Positions 1 through 12,709 are shown, counted from the stretch's first letter. The stretch is DNA of 29,456 bases from Deinococcus piscis (GCF_014653275.1 NZ_BNAL01000033.1:1-29456); one strand, 5' to 3'. The notes: generated by a model from the sequence alone, not told the origin. Program-made: numbers and translations.

Positions 1-135
1 GGGGCCGTCTGTTGGTTTTTGCCGTCTGGAACGAGGTCAAACTGAAGTTGTCACCTACTGAGCTGCCCCACATATTGCACTCGCCTTGCCTGATCTCTGG
101 CTGCCAACATCTCTGGATAGGGCATAGTAGGCGTC
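1..135 (+). promoter_or_regulatory. Leader region of birA
   Basis: No gene is visible in these bases. The last part holds a -10-like hexamer CATAGT at 123-128, followed by 7 bases and then the birA ATG, with no Shine-Dalgarno sequence. This spacing fits a leaderless transcript. No convincing -35 box is seen at 17-18 bases. An 8-base direct repeat GCCGTCTG (4-11 and 21-28) lies at the window edge and may belong to the end of an upstream gene that is cut off. Confidence 0.4.
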
Positions 136-1053
136 ATGTCCGAGCGCCTGCTTCAGTTGCTGACCGCTGTTCCTCAGTCCGGCGATGACCTGGGAGCCGC
201 CCTGGGACTGAGCCGCGTCTCGGTTCATGCCCATGCGCACCGCCTGCGTGAGCAGGGAGTACCGCTTCAAGTGAGGCGCGCCGGGTACGCGCTTGAGCCT
301 GGGACGCCCGCGCCAGGGGTGCTGGCCCTGCGCGGCGGGTTCGGGCGGGCGCTGCGCTACTACGGTGAAACCGGCAGTACCCAGGACACGCTGCGGGACT
401 GGGCCGCTGATGTGCATAGCCCCGCGCTGCACGGCGCTGTGGTGGTGGCCGAGCGGCAGACGGCTGGCCGGGGTCGCCGGGGCCGCACCTGGCAGACAGG
501 CACTGGCAATCTGGTGTTCAGTGTGCTGCTGCGCGGGCCATTGCCTCTGTCCAGCTTGCCCACGCTGCCGCTTGCGGCTGGAGTGGCGATGCAGCGTGCT
601 GTGGGCGGGGGCAGCCTGAAATGGCCCAACGACCTGCTGGACGCTCAGGGCCGTAAGCTGGCCGGGATTCTGCTGGAAGCCGAGCTGCGCGGTGAGGAAG
701 CCCGGCAGGCTGTGCTGGGCATCGGTATCAACGTGACCGAGGCACCCCAGGGGGCCGGTACGGTGGATCATCTGCGGCCCGGTGTGACCCGCGCTGAGCT
801 GCTGGCCGATGTCCTGGCCGAGCTGGAGCATTGGCTGGCAGCTCCTGGGCCAGAGGTGCTGGACGCTTGGCGGGCCGTGAGCGCGACTCTGGGACAGCCG
901 GTGCGCTTTGAGCTGCCTGGGCAAGGCCACTTGGAGGGAGTAGCGCGTGACGTGGACGCTCAGGGCAGCTTGCTTGTCGCCTTGCCAGATGGCCGCACGG
1001 TTACGGTTGGGGCCGGAGATGTAGAGCTGATTGGTCAGCTGGGGGCTAGATAG
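136..1053 (+). CDS. birA: Bifunctional biotin-[acetyl-CoA-carboxylase] ligase / biotin operon repressor
   Basis: The enzyme activates biotin with ATP and attaches it to a lysine of biotin-carrier proteins in the cytoplasm. The 305-aa protein starts with a winged-helix-like segment (about residues 5-50, with a turn around GAALGLSRVSVHAH), as in repressor-type (class II) BirA proteins. The catalytic part shows the ETGSTQ motif, the biotinyl-AMP loop GRGRRGR (111-117), KWPND (162-166), KLAGILLE and GIGINV. A short C-terminal SH3-like domain (about 255-305) completes the family architecture, and the length is normal. Start choice rests on position 136 giving a full N-terminal domain and on the CATAGT box 7 bases upstream. 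bioY follows 165 bp downstream on the same strand. The N-terminal DNA-binding domain suggests BirA may regulate biotin genes here, but this is inference. Confidence 0.95.
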   Translation: MSERLLQLLTAVPQSGDDLGAALGLSRVSVHAHAHRLREQGVPLQVRRAGYALEPGTPAPGVLALRGGFGRALRYYGETGSTQDTLRDWAADVHSPALHGAVVVAERQTAGRGRRGRTWQTGTGNLVFSVLLRGPLPLSSLPTLPLAAGVAMQRAVGGGSLKWPNDLLDAQGRKLAGILLEAELRGEEARQAVLGIGINVTEAPQGAGTVDHLRPGVTRAELLADVLAELEHWLAAPGPEVLDAWRAVSATLGQPVRFELPGQGHLEGVARDVDAQGSLLVALPDGRTVTVGAGDVELIGQLGAR

Positions 1054-1112
1054 GGCAGAGACTGGCCTCAACCTGCGCTGCCTGGTCCGGGCCTTGGTTC
1101 AGCTGCCATGAG

Positions 1113-1144
1113 GTTTGGCCTAACGGAGCGCGCTGGGCTATGCT
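1113..1144 (+). promoter_or_regulatory. Probable bioY promoter with overlapping near-palindrome
   Basis: A TTGGCC (1115-1120) and a TATGCT (1139-1144) are separated by 18 bases and form the best sigma-70-type promoter between birA and bioY. The -35 box sits inside the 12-base near-palindrome GTTTGGCCTAAC (1113-1124, 10 of 12 positions symmetric). A regulator such as BirA could bind there, but the site does not resemble the classical BirA operator with its long spacer. Confidence 0.4.
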
Positions 1145-1218
1145 GAAGCATTCCAAAAAGTGAGCGGTGTGCTTGGCCCCTGCCCGGTACGCTGCCGCAT
1201 TCCCGGAGGAAAGAATCT

Positions 1219-1794
1219 ATGACCCAAGCGACCCACCCCACCCTGGCTGGCACCCTGGCCCCTACTCCGTCCGTCTCCCGTGACCTGCTGCTGATTGCCG
1301 GCGGTGCTCTGCTGATGGGCCTGATTGCCCAGGCCGAGATTCCGCTGCAACCCGTCCCTGTGACCCTGCAAACCCTGGGCGTGCTCCTGATTGGCGCGGC
1401 GCTGGGCTGGAAGCGCGGGTTTGCGGCTCTGGCCCTGTACCTGTCGCTAGGGGCCGCTGGCCTGCCGGTGTTCGCTGGCGGCTCAGCAGGGATGGGCAAG
1501 TTTCTGGGCGCTACCGGCGGCTATCTGCTCAGCTATCCCTTTGCTGCCGCTGCTACGGGCTGGTTGGTTGAACGCTTCGCCCTAGACCGCAGGCCTCTGG
1601 GTGCAGGCCTCGCCATGCTGGTTGCCAGCGTCATCATCTATGCGCTGGGCCTGACCTGGTTGGGCGCAGTCACCGGCATGCAGGGGCAGACCCTGCTCAA
1701 CGCTGGCCTCACCCCCTTCTTGCTGGGCGACGCCCTCAAGATTGCTCTGGCTGCGGTGCTGTTGCCTGCGGCCTGGGCGTTTGTGCGCAAGTAA
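1219..1794 (+). CDS. bioY: Biotin transporter BioY (ECF substrate-binding S component)
   Basis: BioY is the membrane S component that binds biotin and, with or without an energy-coupling module, brings it into the cell. The 191-aa protein is almost entirely hydrophobic with about six membrane segments. It carries the family hallmark around GATGGYLLSYPFAA (about residues 97-110), and its length is typical. The start at 1219 is supported by a strong ribosome site (GGAGGA, 1206-1211). No BioM/BioN ATPase or T component genes are next to it, so it would work alone or share a general ECF module encoded elsewhere. It lies just downstream of birA on the same strand but appears to have its own promoter. 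A hairpin terminator follows 16 bases after its stop. Confidence 0.95.
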   Translation: MTQATHPTLAGTLAPTPSVSRDLLLIAGGALLMGLIAQAEIPLQPVPVTLQTLGVLLIGAALGWKRGFAALALYLSLGAAGLPVFAGGSAGMGKFLGATGGYLLSYPFAAAATGWLVERFALDRRPLGAGLAMLVASVIIYALGLTWLGAVTGMQGQTLLNAGLTPFLLGDALKIALAAVLLPAAWAFVRK

Positions 1795-1810
1795 TAAGGA
1801 GCCAGCCAAC

Positions 1811-1851
1811 AGAGAGGAGCCTCCGCGCTGCATATGCGGAAGCTCCTCTCT
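1811..1851. terminator. Bidirectional hairpin terminator between bioY and gyrB
   Basis: Arms 1811-1826 and 1836-1851 pair at 15 of 16 positions around a 9-base loop. It sits between converging genes. There is only a short T run (CTTT) after the right arm, so efficiency is uncertain. Confidence 0.75.
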
Positions 1852-1858
1852 CTTTGGC

Positions 1859-1890
1859 CCTCAGACCCTTAGTCTGTTAGACCCTTAGAC
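1859..1890 (-). repeat. Octamer tandem repeat, four units, 5 bp beyond the gyrB stop
   Basis: Read on the minus strand, four consecutive 8-base units are GTCTAAGG, GTCTAACA, GACTAAGG and GTCTGAGG. The tract begins 5 bases after the gyrB stop codon. The same octamer (GTCTAAGG, GTCTGAGG) recurs in a second tract at 26632-26702. Confidence 0.85.
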
Positions 1891-1895
1891 CTTTA

Positions 1896-4006
<2,111 letters not shown>

Positions 4007-4043
4007 GCACGTGACCCGCCATTCTCGAAATCCTGCTACTTGA

Positions 4044-4060
4044 ATATGTTATTAACATAA
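4044..4060. promoter_or_regulatory. RDRM palindrome (predicted DdrO operator)
   Basis: Minus-strand reading TTATGTTAATAACATAT is a 17-bp near-perfect palindrome with TTATG and CATAT arms. It matches the Deinococcus radiation/desiccation response motif, where the repressor DdrO binds until the IrrE/PprI protease cleaves it after damage. gyrB is a known member of this regulon in Deinococcus. The site lies between gyrB and the divergent VWA lipoprotein gene. Confidence 0.88.
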
Positions 4061-4075
4061 TCATGCCGCTGTCTA
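4046..4075 (-). promoter_or_regulatory. gyrB promoter overlapped by the RDRM
   Basis: On the minus strand TAGACA (4075-4070, five of six matches to TTGACA) is followed by an 18-base spacer and TAACAT (4051-4046). The -10 and part of the spacer lie inside the RDRM at 4044-4060, which is the geometry expected for repression by DdrO. Transcription would start near 4039, giving a leader of about 175 bases. Confidence 0.6.
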
Positions 4076-4134
4076 CCCCTGCCAAGCGTGACCCTTTTCA
4101 TAGTTGCCCGGTTCGGGGCACAATGGAGAGTGAC

Positions 4135-6435
4135 ATGCCACGACTGACTCCGCTGTTTTGCCTGGGCCTGCTGCTGCTGGCGGGTTGTGCGGCCCCGGCT
4201 GGGCAAACCGCCGGGGATACCGCTCAGCAGGCGGCCTCCGCTGCGGCGGCGCAGGCCCAGACCTGCACCCTGCCCGCAGGCGCGGCCACATTTCCCACCC
4301 GTACCCGGGCCGTCTTTGTGCTGGATACCAGCGGCAGCATGGTCGGCCTGGGCGACGGCAGGGCCGACATTTTTGCTGGGGTCAAGGCGGCCATCGTGCG
4401 CTATGTGGATGAGCGCCAGCCGCAGCAGGTGGAACTGTTTACCTTTGACAGTGGTCTGCGTTCGCGCCGCAGCTACACTTTGCCGGCTGACCGCGCTGCT
4501 TTTGACAAGGACATGGCTGAGTTGCAGGCCAACGGCAACAACACCCATCTGTACCGCTCGCTGAATGAAGCGCTGCCCACCCTGGCCCCCGACTCGGACC
4601 AGCTGACCAATGTCTTCGTGCTGACCGACGGGGTAGACAACGACCCCAGCGGCGCGGTGAGTGCCGCCCAGGGCCTGTCGGCCTTCACCGCCCGTGGCCC
4701 GCTGGACAGTTTTCACTATCTGGCGCTCGGCACCCAGATTCCTGCCGACGCACTTGGAGCCCTACAGAGCAGCCCCTACGCCGAGGCACACACCTATCCG
4801 GTAGGGCAGGTGCCGGACCTGACCGGGCTGGGCAGCCGCATTCAGACGGTGCACTCGCCAGAAGCTTTGAGTCTGGGCTTGCCGGACGGCACCCCAGTGC
4901 AGCTGTCCATGCCGCTGCTGCCGGGACTGAGCCAGGTCTCGCTGGCCGCTGGGGAAGTGCGGGGCGGTGCCGTGCCCCTCCGCGTGCTGGGCCAGATTCC
5001 CAGCGGCACGGTGGGTTTGCTGTGTGCTGAGCCGCTTGCGCCTGCCGCTCAGGCTGCCGCCGCTTCGGGCGCTCAAACTGGGGACGAGACAGGCCGCGTG
5101 GTGCGCCCACAACTCACGCTGCTGCGCTTTGCCCTGGCGGGCACCGAAGGGCTCCGCTGGCTGAACCCCGGCGCTGACCGGACCCTGCGTCCTGGTGAGT
5201 CGGTCACGCTCCGCTACGCACTCAGCCGGGCGGTGCTCCAAAAGGACCTGCGCGGTTCGGGCTTCAACACTTCGCCCGCCGAGGGCCTGAGTGCCGAGCT
5301 GCTGCATGAGCGCGGCAGCCGCCACATCGGTGTCCGCGTCACCAACACCGGCCTGGCCGAAGGCCGGACAGTGCCGCTGGAATGGTTGCTTCCGGACGGC
5401 ACCGCACTGCCGCTGACCACCGTGACCGGGGCGGCGGGATCGCTGGAAGGGCAGGTGCCTCCAGTGACCGACACCCGCCCTGGGCTGACAACTCCAGCAC
5501 CAGGGTCTGCCACCCCTTCCGCTGACCCGCAAACGACCCCTGACGGCAGCGCTCAGCCACGCCGCACCTTCAATCTCTGGCCGCTGCTGCTGGGGCTGGC
5601 ACTGCTGGGCGCAGCGCTGGCTGCCTTGCGTGCGGTACAGCGCCGGCAGGTGCGTGAGCGGGCTGCGGGCGCGGCTCCGCTGATTGAGCGGGCGCGGCCC
5701 GGCGGCGCAGAAGAGCGGGTGCGCCATGTGACGGTCTCGCAGGCCCAGCCGGTCAGCTCGGTGCCCGCTGCGCCTTACGCCCCAGCGTTTGAGCAAGAAG
5801 TGCCCGGGATTGAGGGCCTTGAATACTCAGAGGACCGCTTCCTGTGCCTGTTTGGCACCGATGGGCGCATGAGTGCTGTGAATGCCCCGTCCAGCGGCGC
5901 GTTCGATGTGGGCCAGGTGGCGGGTGTGCCGCACCTCAGCGGGCTGCGTCTGGAGCGCCACCGCGCCGGGCTGCGGCTGCTGCGGGTCCCCGCAGACCTG
6001 GAAGTCTCACAGGGCACCCGCTTGCTGGGCCCCGGCAATGTGGTGCGTCCCGGCACCCTGCTGGGCGTGCAAATGGCCGAGTCGAGCCGCGCCAAGTCCC
6101 CGCCGCTGGGTGAGCTGAGTGGCCTGGGTCTGCCGCTGACCCTCAGTTCGGACGGGCAGACCCTCAAGGTGGTGGGGCGCTACGCCGAGCACCACCTGGG
6201 CTTGCCGGGCGGAATCACGGACCTGGGTGAAGCCTGCAAAGCTCCTTCGCTGCGCGGCCTGCGGGTGACGCTGCTGGGTGGCCGGGTCCTGATTGCTGAT
6301 ATCCCGGCGCGGCTACGGCTGCTGCGGCCCCGGGCACGTGGCGAGAGCACGGCCCCCAATCCACCGCTGCGCCCCGGCACCTTCTTGCCGCTGGGCACCG
6401 AAGTCCAGTTCAAGGGCTATGAGGACCTTCCGTGA
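4135..6435 (+). CDS. VWA-domain lipoprotein with internal membrane anchor
   Basis: The predicted protein has 766 aa. The N-terminus is a lipoprotein signal (LLLLAGC, acylated Cys18). A von Willebrand A domain follows (about 57-230) with a complete MIDAS start DTSGSM (Asp64, Ser66, Ser68) and VFVLTDGVD (Asp165). A beta-rich middle region (to about 445) and a Pro/Thr-rich linker lead to a hydrophobic helix at about 481-499 (LLLGLALLGAALAAL). A 265-residue C-terminal part with repeated LRLLR strands then follows. If the helix spans the membrane, the C-terminus would be cytoplasmic while the VWA part is outside. The start at 4135 is chosen because of GGAGAG at 4125-4130 and the signal peptide; an in-frame ATG at 4063 has neither. 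The stop overlaps the next gene by four bases. Function is unknown; VWA domains usually bind protein partners through a metal ion. Confidence 0.85.
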   Translation: MPRLTPLFCLGLLLLAGCAAPAGQTAGDTAQQAASAAAAQAQTCTLPAGAATFPTRTRAVFVLDTSGSMVGLGDGRADIFAGVKAAIVRYVDERQPQQVELFTFDSGLRSRRSYTLPADRAAFDKDMAELQANGNNTHLYRSLNEALPTLAPDSDQLTNVFVLTDGVDNDPSGAVSAAQGLSAFTARGPLDSFHYLALGTQIPADALGALQSSPYAEAHTYPVGQVPDLTGLGSRIQTVHSPEALSLGLPDGTPVQLSMPLLPGLSQVSLAAGEVRGGAVPLRVLGQIPSGTVGLLCAEPLAPAAQAAAASGAQTGDETGRVVRPQLTLLRFALAGTEGLRWLNPGADRTLRPGESVTLRYALSRAVLQKDLRGSGFNTSPAEGLSAELLHERGSRHIGVRVTNTGLAEGRTVPLEWLLPDGTALPLTTVTGAAGSLEGQVPPVTDTRPGLTTPAPGSATPSADPQTTPDGSAQPRRTFNLWPLLLGLALLGAALAALRAVQRRQVRERAAGAAPLIERARPGGAEERVRHVTVSQAQPVSSVPAAPYAPAFEQEVPGIEGLEYSEDRFLCLFGTDGRMSAVNAPSSGAFDVGQVAGVPHLSGLRLERHRAGLRLLRVPADLEVSQGTRLLGPGNVVRPGTLLGVQMAESSRAKSPPLGELSGLGLPLTLSSDGQTLKVVGRYAEHHLGLPGGITDLGEACKAPSLRGLRVTLLGGRVLIADIPARLRLLRPRARGESTAPNPPLRPGTFLPLGTEVQFKGYEDLP

Positions 6436-6980
6436 TTGACGCTCTGAAAATGCTGCACAACTTTGTGTGGCCCGACTCCTGGGTGGCCGCCTTTCCGCTC
6501 CTGATGCTGACGCCTACTCCGTTGGCCCTGGCCACAGCGGTGCTGTTTGTCTGGAGCCTGGCCCCGGCGTTCAAGGGACAGGTCGGCGCTGGCTTTCTGG
6601 GTTGGCTGCGGCTGACCTGGGTGCTGACCCTGCTTCCGGCGGTCACGGGCATCGTTCTGGCTGTGAGTGGCGGCAAAGTGGCCAGCGCCGTGCCCGCTCC
6701 CGCTGCCGTGCAACAGGAACTGTGTGGACAGGTCGCCAACCTGTCCCGCTACTGCTTGCCGGTTGACCCACCCCGTGACCTGGAGCACTGGATGTACACC
6801 GGCTTTACGGTCCTCAGCCTGCTGGCCGCCGAAGCCCTGGCGCGGGACCGCTGGAACGGCGAATTTCTGGGCGTCAATATCGGCCTGAAGCTGCTGCCGG
6901 TACTGACTCTGTTTCTGGCGGGCTGCGTGTACATGATTGGGCGGGTGGCGGTGTTTCCCGGCAACTCAGTGGGCGCCTAG
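6432..6980 (+). CDS. Four-helix integral membrane protein, unknown function
   Basis: This is a 182-aa hydrophobic protein with about four membrane segments (roughly residues 14-41, 50-75, 115-131 and 148-175). I do not recognise a family. The GTG start overlaps the TGA stop of the VWA gene (GTGA at 6432-6435), so translation is likely coupled; an alternative ATG lies six codons on, at 6450. The overlap suggests the two proteins act together at the membrane. The segment between helices 2 and 3 contains two cysteines (QELCGQVANLSRYC) that could form an extracellular disulfide, which is inference only. Confidence 0.75.
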   Translation: MIDALKMLHNFVWPDSWVAAFPLLMLTPTPLALATAVLFVWSLAPAFKGQVGAGFLGWLRLTWVLTLLPAVTGIVLAVSGGKVASAVPAPAAVQQELCGQVANLSRYCLPVDPPRDLEHWMYTGFTVLSLLAAEALARDRWNGEFLGVNIGLKLLPVLTLFLAGCVYMIGRVAVFPGNSVGA

Positions 6981-6982
6981 AG

Positions 6983-7004
6983 CATTTGATCCGATCATTT
7001 GACA
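6983..7004 (+). promoter_or_regulatory. CATTTGA direct repeat and 11-bp palindrome upstream of the LysM gene
   Basis: CATTTGA occurs at 6983-6989 and 6996-7002, flanking the palindrome TGATCCGATCA (6987-6997). A consensus TTGACA lies at 6999-7004. No matching -10 box is seen 16-18 bases downstream, so this is only a possible operator or promoter element. Confidence 0.3.
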
Positions 7005-7065
7005 AGCTGTCCAGGCTGCGCCGCTCCGGCAAAGTTCTCATGAGGGCTGGTCATCCTGAACAGCG

Positions 7066-8385
7066 ATGCCGCTGAAGTCTGTTGATTGTGTGTTTAGGAC
7101 GTTCCGTTCTCCGTCTGTTCTGGGCCCGCGTCTGCTGGCCGCACTCGCTGTCTCTGTGCTGGGCGGTGCGCAGGCCCAAACGGTCACGGTGCAAGCAGGG
7201 GACACCCTGTGGAGTATTGCTCAGCGCAGTGGGGTCAGCGTTGCCCAGCTGCGGGCGGCCAATGGCCTGAGTAGCGACGCCATTCGGGCAGGGCAGGTGC
7301 TGCGCCTCAAGGCGCCTGCTGCCCCCTCAGCTCTGGCGGTCTACCCGTACACCGTGCGGCCAGGCGACACGCTGGCCGGGATTTCACGCCGCACCGGAAT
7401 CAGCGTGGCGGACCTGCGGCGGGTCAATGCCGTCAGCGGGGACCTTCTGGTGGTCGGGCAGCGCTTGCAGGTTCCGGCCCGGCCCCTGCCGCCGCAAGTG
7501 GCTGCAGGCCAGACGGTCAAGGTGGTCTACGGCTACGAGACGGTGCAGCCTGGGCAAACTCTGCGGACGCTGGCTGCCCAGTACCGCACCACCCCGGCGG
7601 ACCTGCTGGCCGCCAACTATCTGCGTTCGGGTGAGGTGTATGCGGGCCAGCGTCTGCGGGTGCCCAAGCGTATCCCGGTGCCATTGCCGCCTCAGCCCGT
7701 CGCTCCGCCCGTGTCGCTGCATTCGCGCACGCTCCTGGGGGTGCCGGTGCGGATGGTCCGGGTGGACCTGCGCCATCCTGGGGTGCTCGTCTCGCCGGTG
7801 CTGCCTCAGGGGAGCCGGGGCGCACGCGTGGGGACACTGGCCCGCCAGAGCGGAGCAGATGCGCTGATTAACGGTTCCTACTTTCATCCACAGACCTATG
7901 CGCCTGCGGGTGACCTGGTCCGCAGCGGCCAGCTGATCAGCTGGGGGCGCATTCCGGCGGCCCTTGCCATTACGCCCGACAACCGCGCCGTGATTACGGG
8001 CGGGAGCGGCACCACCAGCGCACAAGCCTGGCGCGGGATGGAGACGGTGATCGCCTCTGGGCCACGTATCTTGGTGGGCGGCCAGATTCGCCAGAGCTAT
8101 GACGCCGCTTTCCGTGACCCGGCGGTCTTCGGGCGGGCGGCGCGCTCCGCCGTGGGGCTGAGCGGCAACCGCGACCTGTTCCTGGTCAGCACCCAGGCCA
8201 AGCTGACCCCGGCTGAGATGGCAAAAGTGATGCGGCAGCTGGGCGCGCAAAATGCCCTGTTGCTGGACGGGGGCAGCTCGGCGGGGCTGGCCTGGGGCAA
8301 CCGCGCCGTCATAGAAAGCGTGCGGAGTGTGGCCTTTGGGATTGGGGTGTACGGCAATTACTCGGGGCGGCGCTACATGCGTTGA
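7066..8385 (+). CDS. Secreted protein with three LysM domains and a phosphodiester glycosidase (NAGPA/DUF2233) domain
   Basis: The 439-aa protein has a signal peptide with a hydrophobic core LLAALAVSVLGGAQA (cleavage near residue 37). Three LysM peptidoglycan-binding domains follow (about 39-82, 93-136 and 157-199), each with the V..GDTL..I or similar opening and GQ.L.V/L end. After a Pro-rich linker comes a domain of about 215-435 with INGSYFHP, VIASGPRILVGG, RSAVGLS and LLLDGGSSAGLAW. These motifs are typical of the NAGPA-type fold, whose members cleave phosphodiester-linked sugars. It probably acts on cell-wall glycans or surface polymers; the substrate is unknown. The start is uncertain, since no ribosome site precedes 7066 and a GTG at 7090 would also leave a usable signal peptide. 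The stop codon lies inside the first unit of a 12-bp tandem repeat. Confidence 0.85.
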   Translation: MPLKSVDCVFRTFRSPSVLGPRLLAALAVSVLGGAQAQTVTVQAGDTLWSIAQRSGVSVAQLRAANGLSSDAIRAGQVLRLKAPAAPSALAVYPYTVRPGDTLAGISRRTGISVADLRRVNAVSGDLLVVGQRLQVPARPLPPQVAAGQTVKVVYGYETVQPGQTLRTLAAQYRTTPADLLAANYLRSGEVYAGQRLRVPKRIPVPLPPQPVAPPVSLHSRTLLGVPVRMVRVDLRHPGVLVSPVLPQGSRGARVGTLARQSGADALINGSYFHPQTYAPAGDLVRSGQLISWGRIPAALAITPDNRAVITGGSGTTSAQAWRGMETVIASGPRILVGGQIRQSYDAAFRDPAVFGRAARSAVGLSGNRDLFLVSTQAKLTPAEMAKVMRQLGAQNALLLDGGSSAGLAWGNRAVIESVRSVAFGIGVYGNYSGRRYMR

Positions 8386-8428
8386 CTGCGCCGTTAACTG
8401 TGCCGTTGACTGTGCCGTTGACTGTGCG
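8381..8428 (+). repeat. 12-bp tandem repeat, four units, spanning the LysM gene stop
   Basis: Units are GTTGACTGCGCC (8381), GTTAACTGTGCC (8393), GTTGACTGTGCC (8405) and GTTGACTGTGCG (8417). In the frame of the upstream gene each unit contains a stop codon (TGA or TAA), so changes in copy number would not extend the protein. Confidence 0.9.
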
Positions 8429-8576
8429 GCGGCCTGCGGTCAGCTCGCTTCTGTAAAGTGCGGCAAGCAGTAGGCAGTGAGCCTGGCCCAGCTTCCCCAG
8501 TTGCATTCGCCAGCTCTGGCCTAAGCCCATCCCTGTTCTAAGCAAGGTGGCTTACCGTTCAAGAACCGGCCCCAGC

Positions 8577-8582
8577 TACCTT
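8577..8582 (+). promoter_or_regulatory. -10 box of the CAT-like gene (leaderless)
   Basis: TACCTT is followed by six bases and the ATG at 8589. No ribosome site is present. This fits the TAnnnT-plus-6/7 pattern of leaderless genes seen across the window. No good -35 box is visible. Confidence 0.5.
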
Positions 8583-8588
8583 AACTCC

Positions 8589-9224
8589 ATGTCGATTGTT
8601 CAGCCGCTTGACCTGTCTGCCTGGCCCCGCGCCGCTACCTTTCAGCACTACCGCGCCCATCCCTGCACCTTCAATGTGACGGCGGAGGTGGACGTGACTG
8701 CGCTCAAGGCGGCCCCGGTCCCTTTTGCCTCTGCCCTGATTTATGTGATCTGTCAGGCGGTCAACGCCTTGCCTGCGCTGAGAATGACCCTACAGGACGG
8801 TCAGCCCGGCTACTGGGAACAGATTCTGCCGACCTATACGGTGTTCCGGCCTGAGAGCCAGACGTTTGCAGTGCTGTGGACTGATCTGGGCGACTCTTAC
8901 GCAGACTTCCAGACCCGCTTCCAGGCCGACGTGCAGGCCCATGCAGATTCGCTGGAGTTCTACCCGAAGGGCAGGCCGCCTGCCCACGCCGTGAACATCT
9001 CCATCGCGCCGTGGCTGGGGTTTACGGCCTTTGAGCTGACCTTTGCGGGTGAGGAGGAGTATCTGCTGCCGGTCTTCACGGCGGGGCAGTACCGCGAGCG
9101 GGCCGGGCGGCTGTGGCTGCCGCTGTCGGTCAGGGCCAATCATGCCGCCTGCGACGGCTGGCATGTGGCCGAGTTCTACCGCGAAGTTCAGGAGCGTGTG
9201 AACAGTTTCCGGGGAGGTGAGTAA
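8589..9224 (+). CDS. Chloramphenicol-acetyltransferase-like protein (CatA family)
   Basis: The 211-aa protein matches the trimeric chloramphenicol O-acetyltransferase fold along its whole length. It has an N-terminal R..F..Y...PCTFNVTAEVDVT block, a VNISIAPWLGFTAFEL block (family SxxPWxxF), and the active-site segment NHAACDGWHVAEFY (His185, Asp189). The family normally has HHxxxDG, in which the second His is the catalytic base. That His is kept, but the first is Asn here. Clinical resistance activity cannot be assumed, since many chromosomal members have unknown acyl acceptors. The start at 8589 is preferred over 8547 because it gives the normal family N-terminus and has TACCTT six bases upstream. 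It converges on metG with a hairpin between them. Confidence 0.85.
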   Translation: MSIVQPLDLSAWPRAATFQHYRAHPCTFNVTAEVDVTALKAAPVPFASALIYVICQAVNALPALRMTLQDGQPGYWEQILPTYTVFRPESQTFAVLWTDLGDSYADFQTRFQADVQAHADSLEFYPKGRPPAHAVNISIAPWLGFTAFELTFAGEEEYLLPVFTAGQYRERAGRLWLPLSVRANHAACDGWHVAEFYREVQERVNSFRGGE

Positions 9225-9232
9225 GAAAAGCC

Positions 9233-9260
9233 GCCGCCTGTACACGTTTCAGACAGCGGC
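9233..9260. terminator. Hairpin between the CAT-like gene and metG
   Basis: GCCGCCTGT (9233-9241) pairs with ACAGCGGC (9253-9260) with one bulged C. It sits 8 bases after one stop and 20 bases after the other. There is no T run, so it may act as a weak bidirectional terminator. Confidence 0.5.
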
Positions 9261-9280
9261 TCAGAAGGTCTTTAGTAGAT

Positions 9281-11299
<2,019 letters not shown>

Positions 11300-11320
11300 T
11301 TATGAATTCTCCTGTGGTGG

Positions 11321-11335
11321 CTGAGCCTTGCTCAG
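11321..11335 (-). other. Small hairpin in the purB-metG gap
   Basis: CTGAGC-CTT-GCTCAG forms a six-bp stem with a three-base loop, 21 bases ahead of the metG start. It has no T run. It may affect processing or initiation, or may be chance. Confidence 0.3.
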
Positions 11336-11401
11336 AGGTGATTCCGCTGCGCTCATGGTTGGTGGAAGAAGGAACAGGCTTTTTGCATCAAAGGCCAAGG
11401 G

Positions 11402-12709
<1,308 letters not shown>

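Noticed and set aside
55..1071. Long minus-strand open frame across birA
   Set aside because: It lies antisense to a clearly conserved birA gene and shows no motif; it is a by-product of high GC content.
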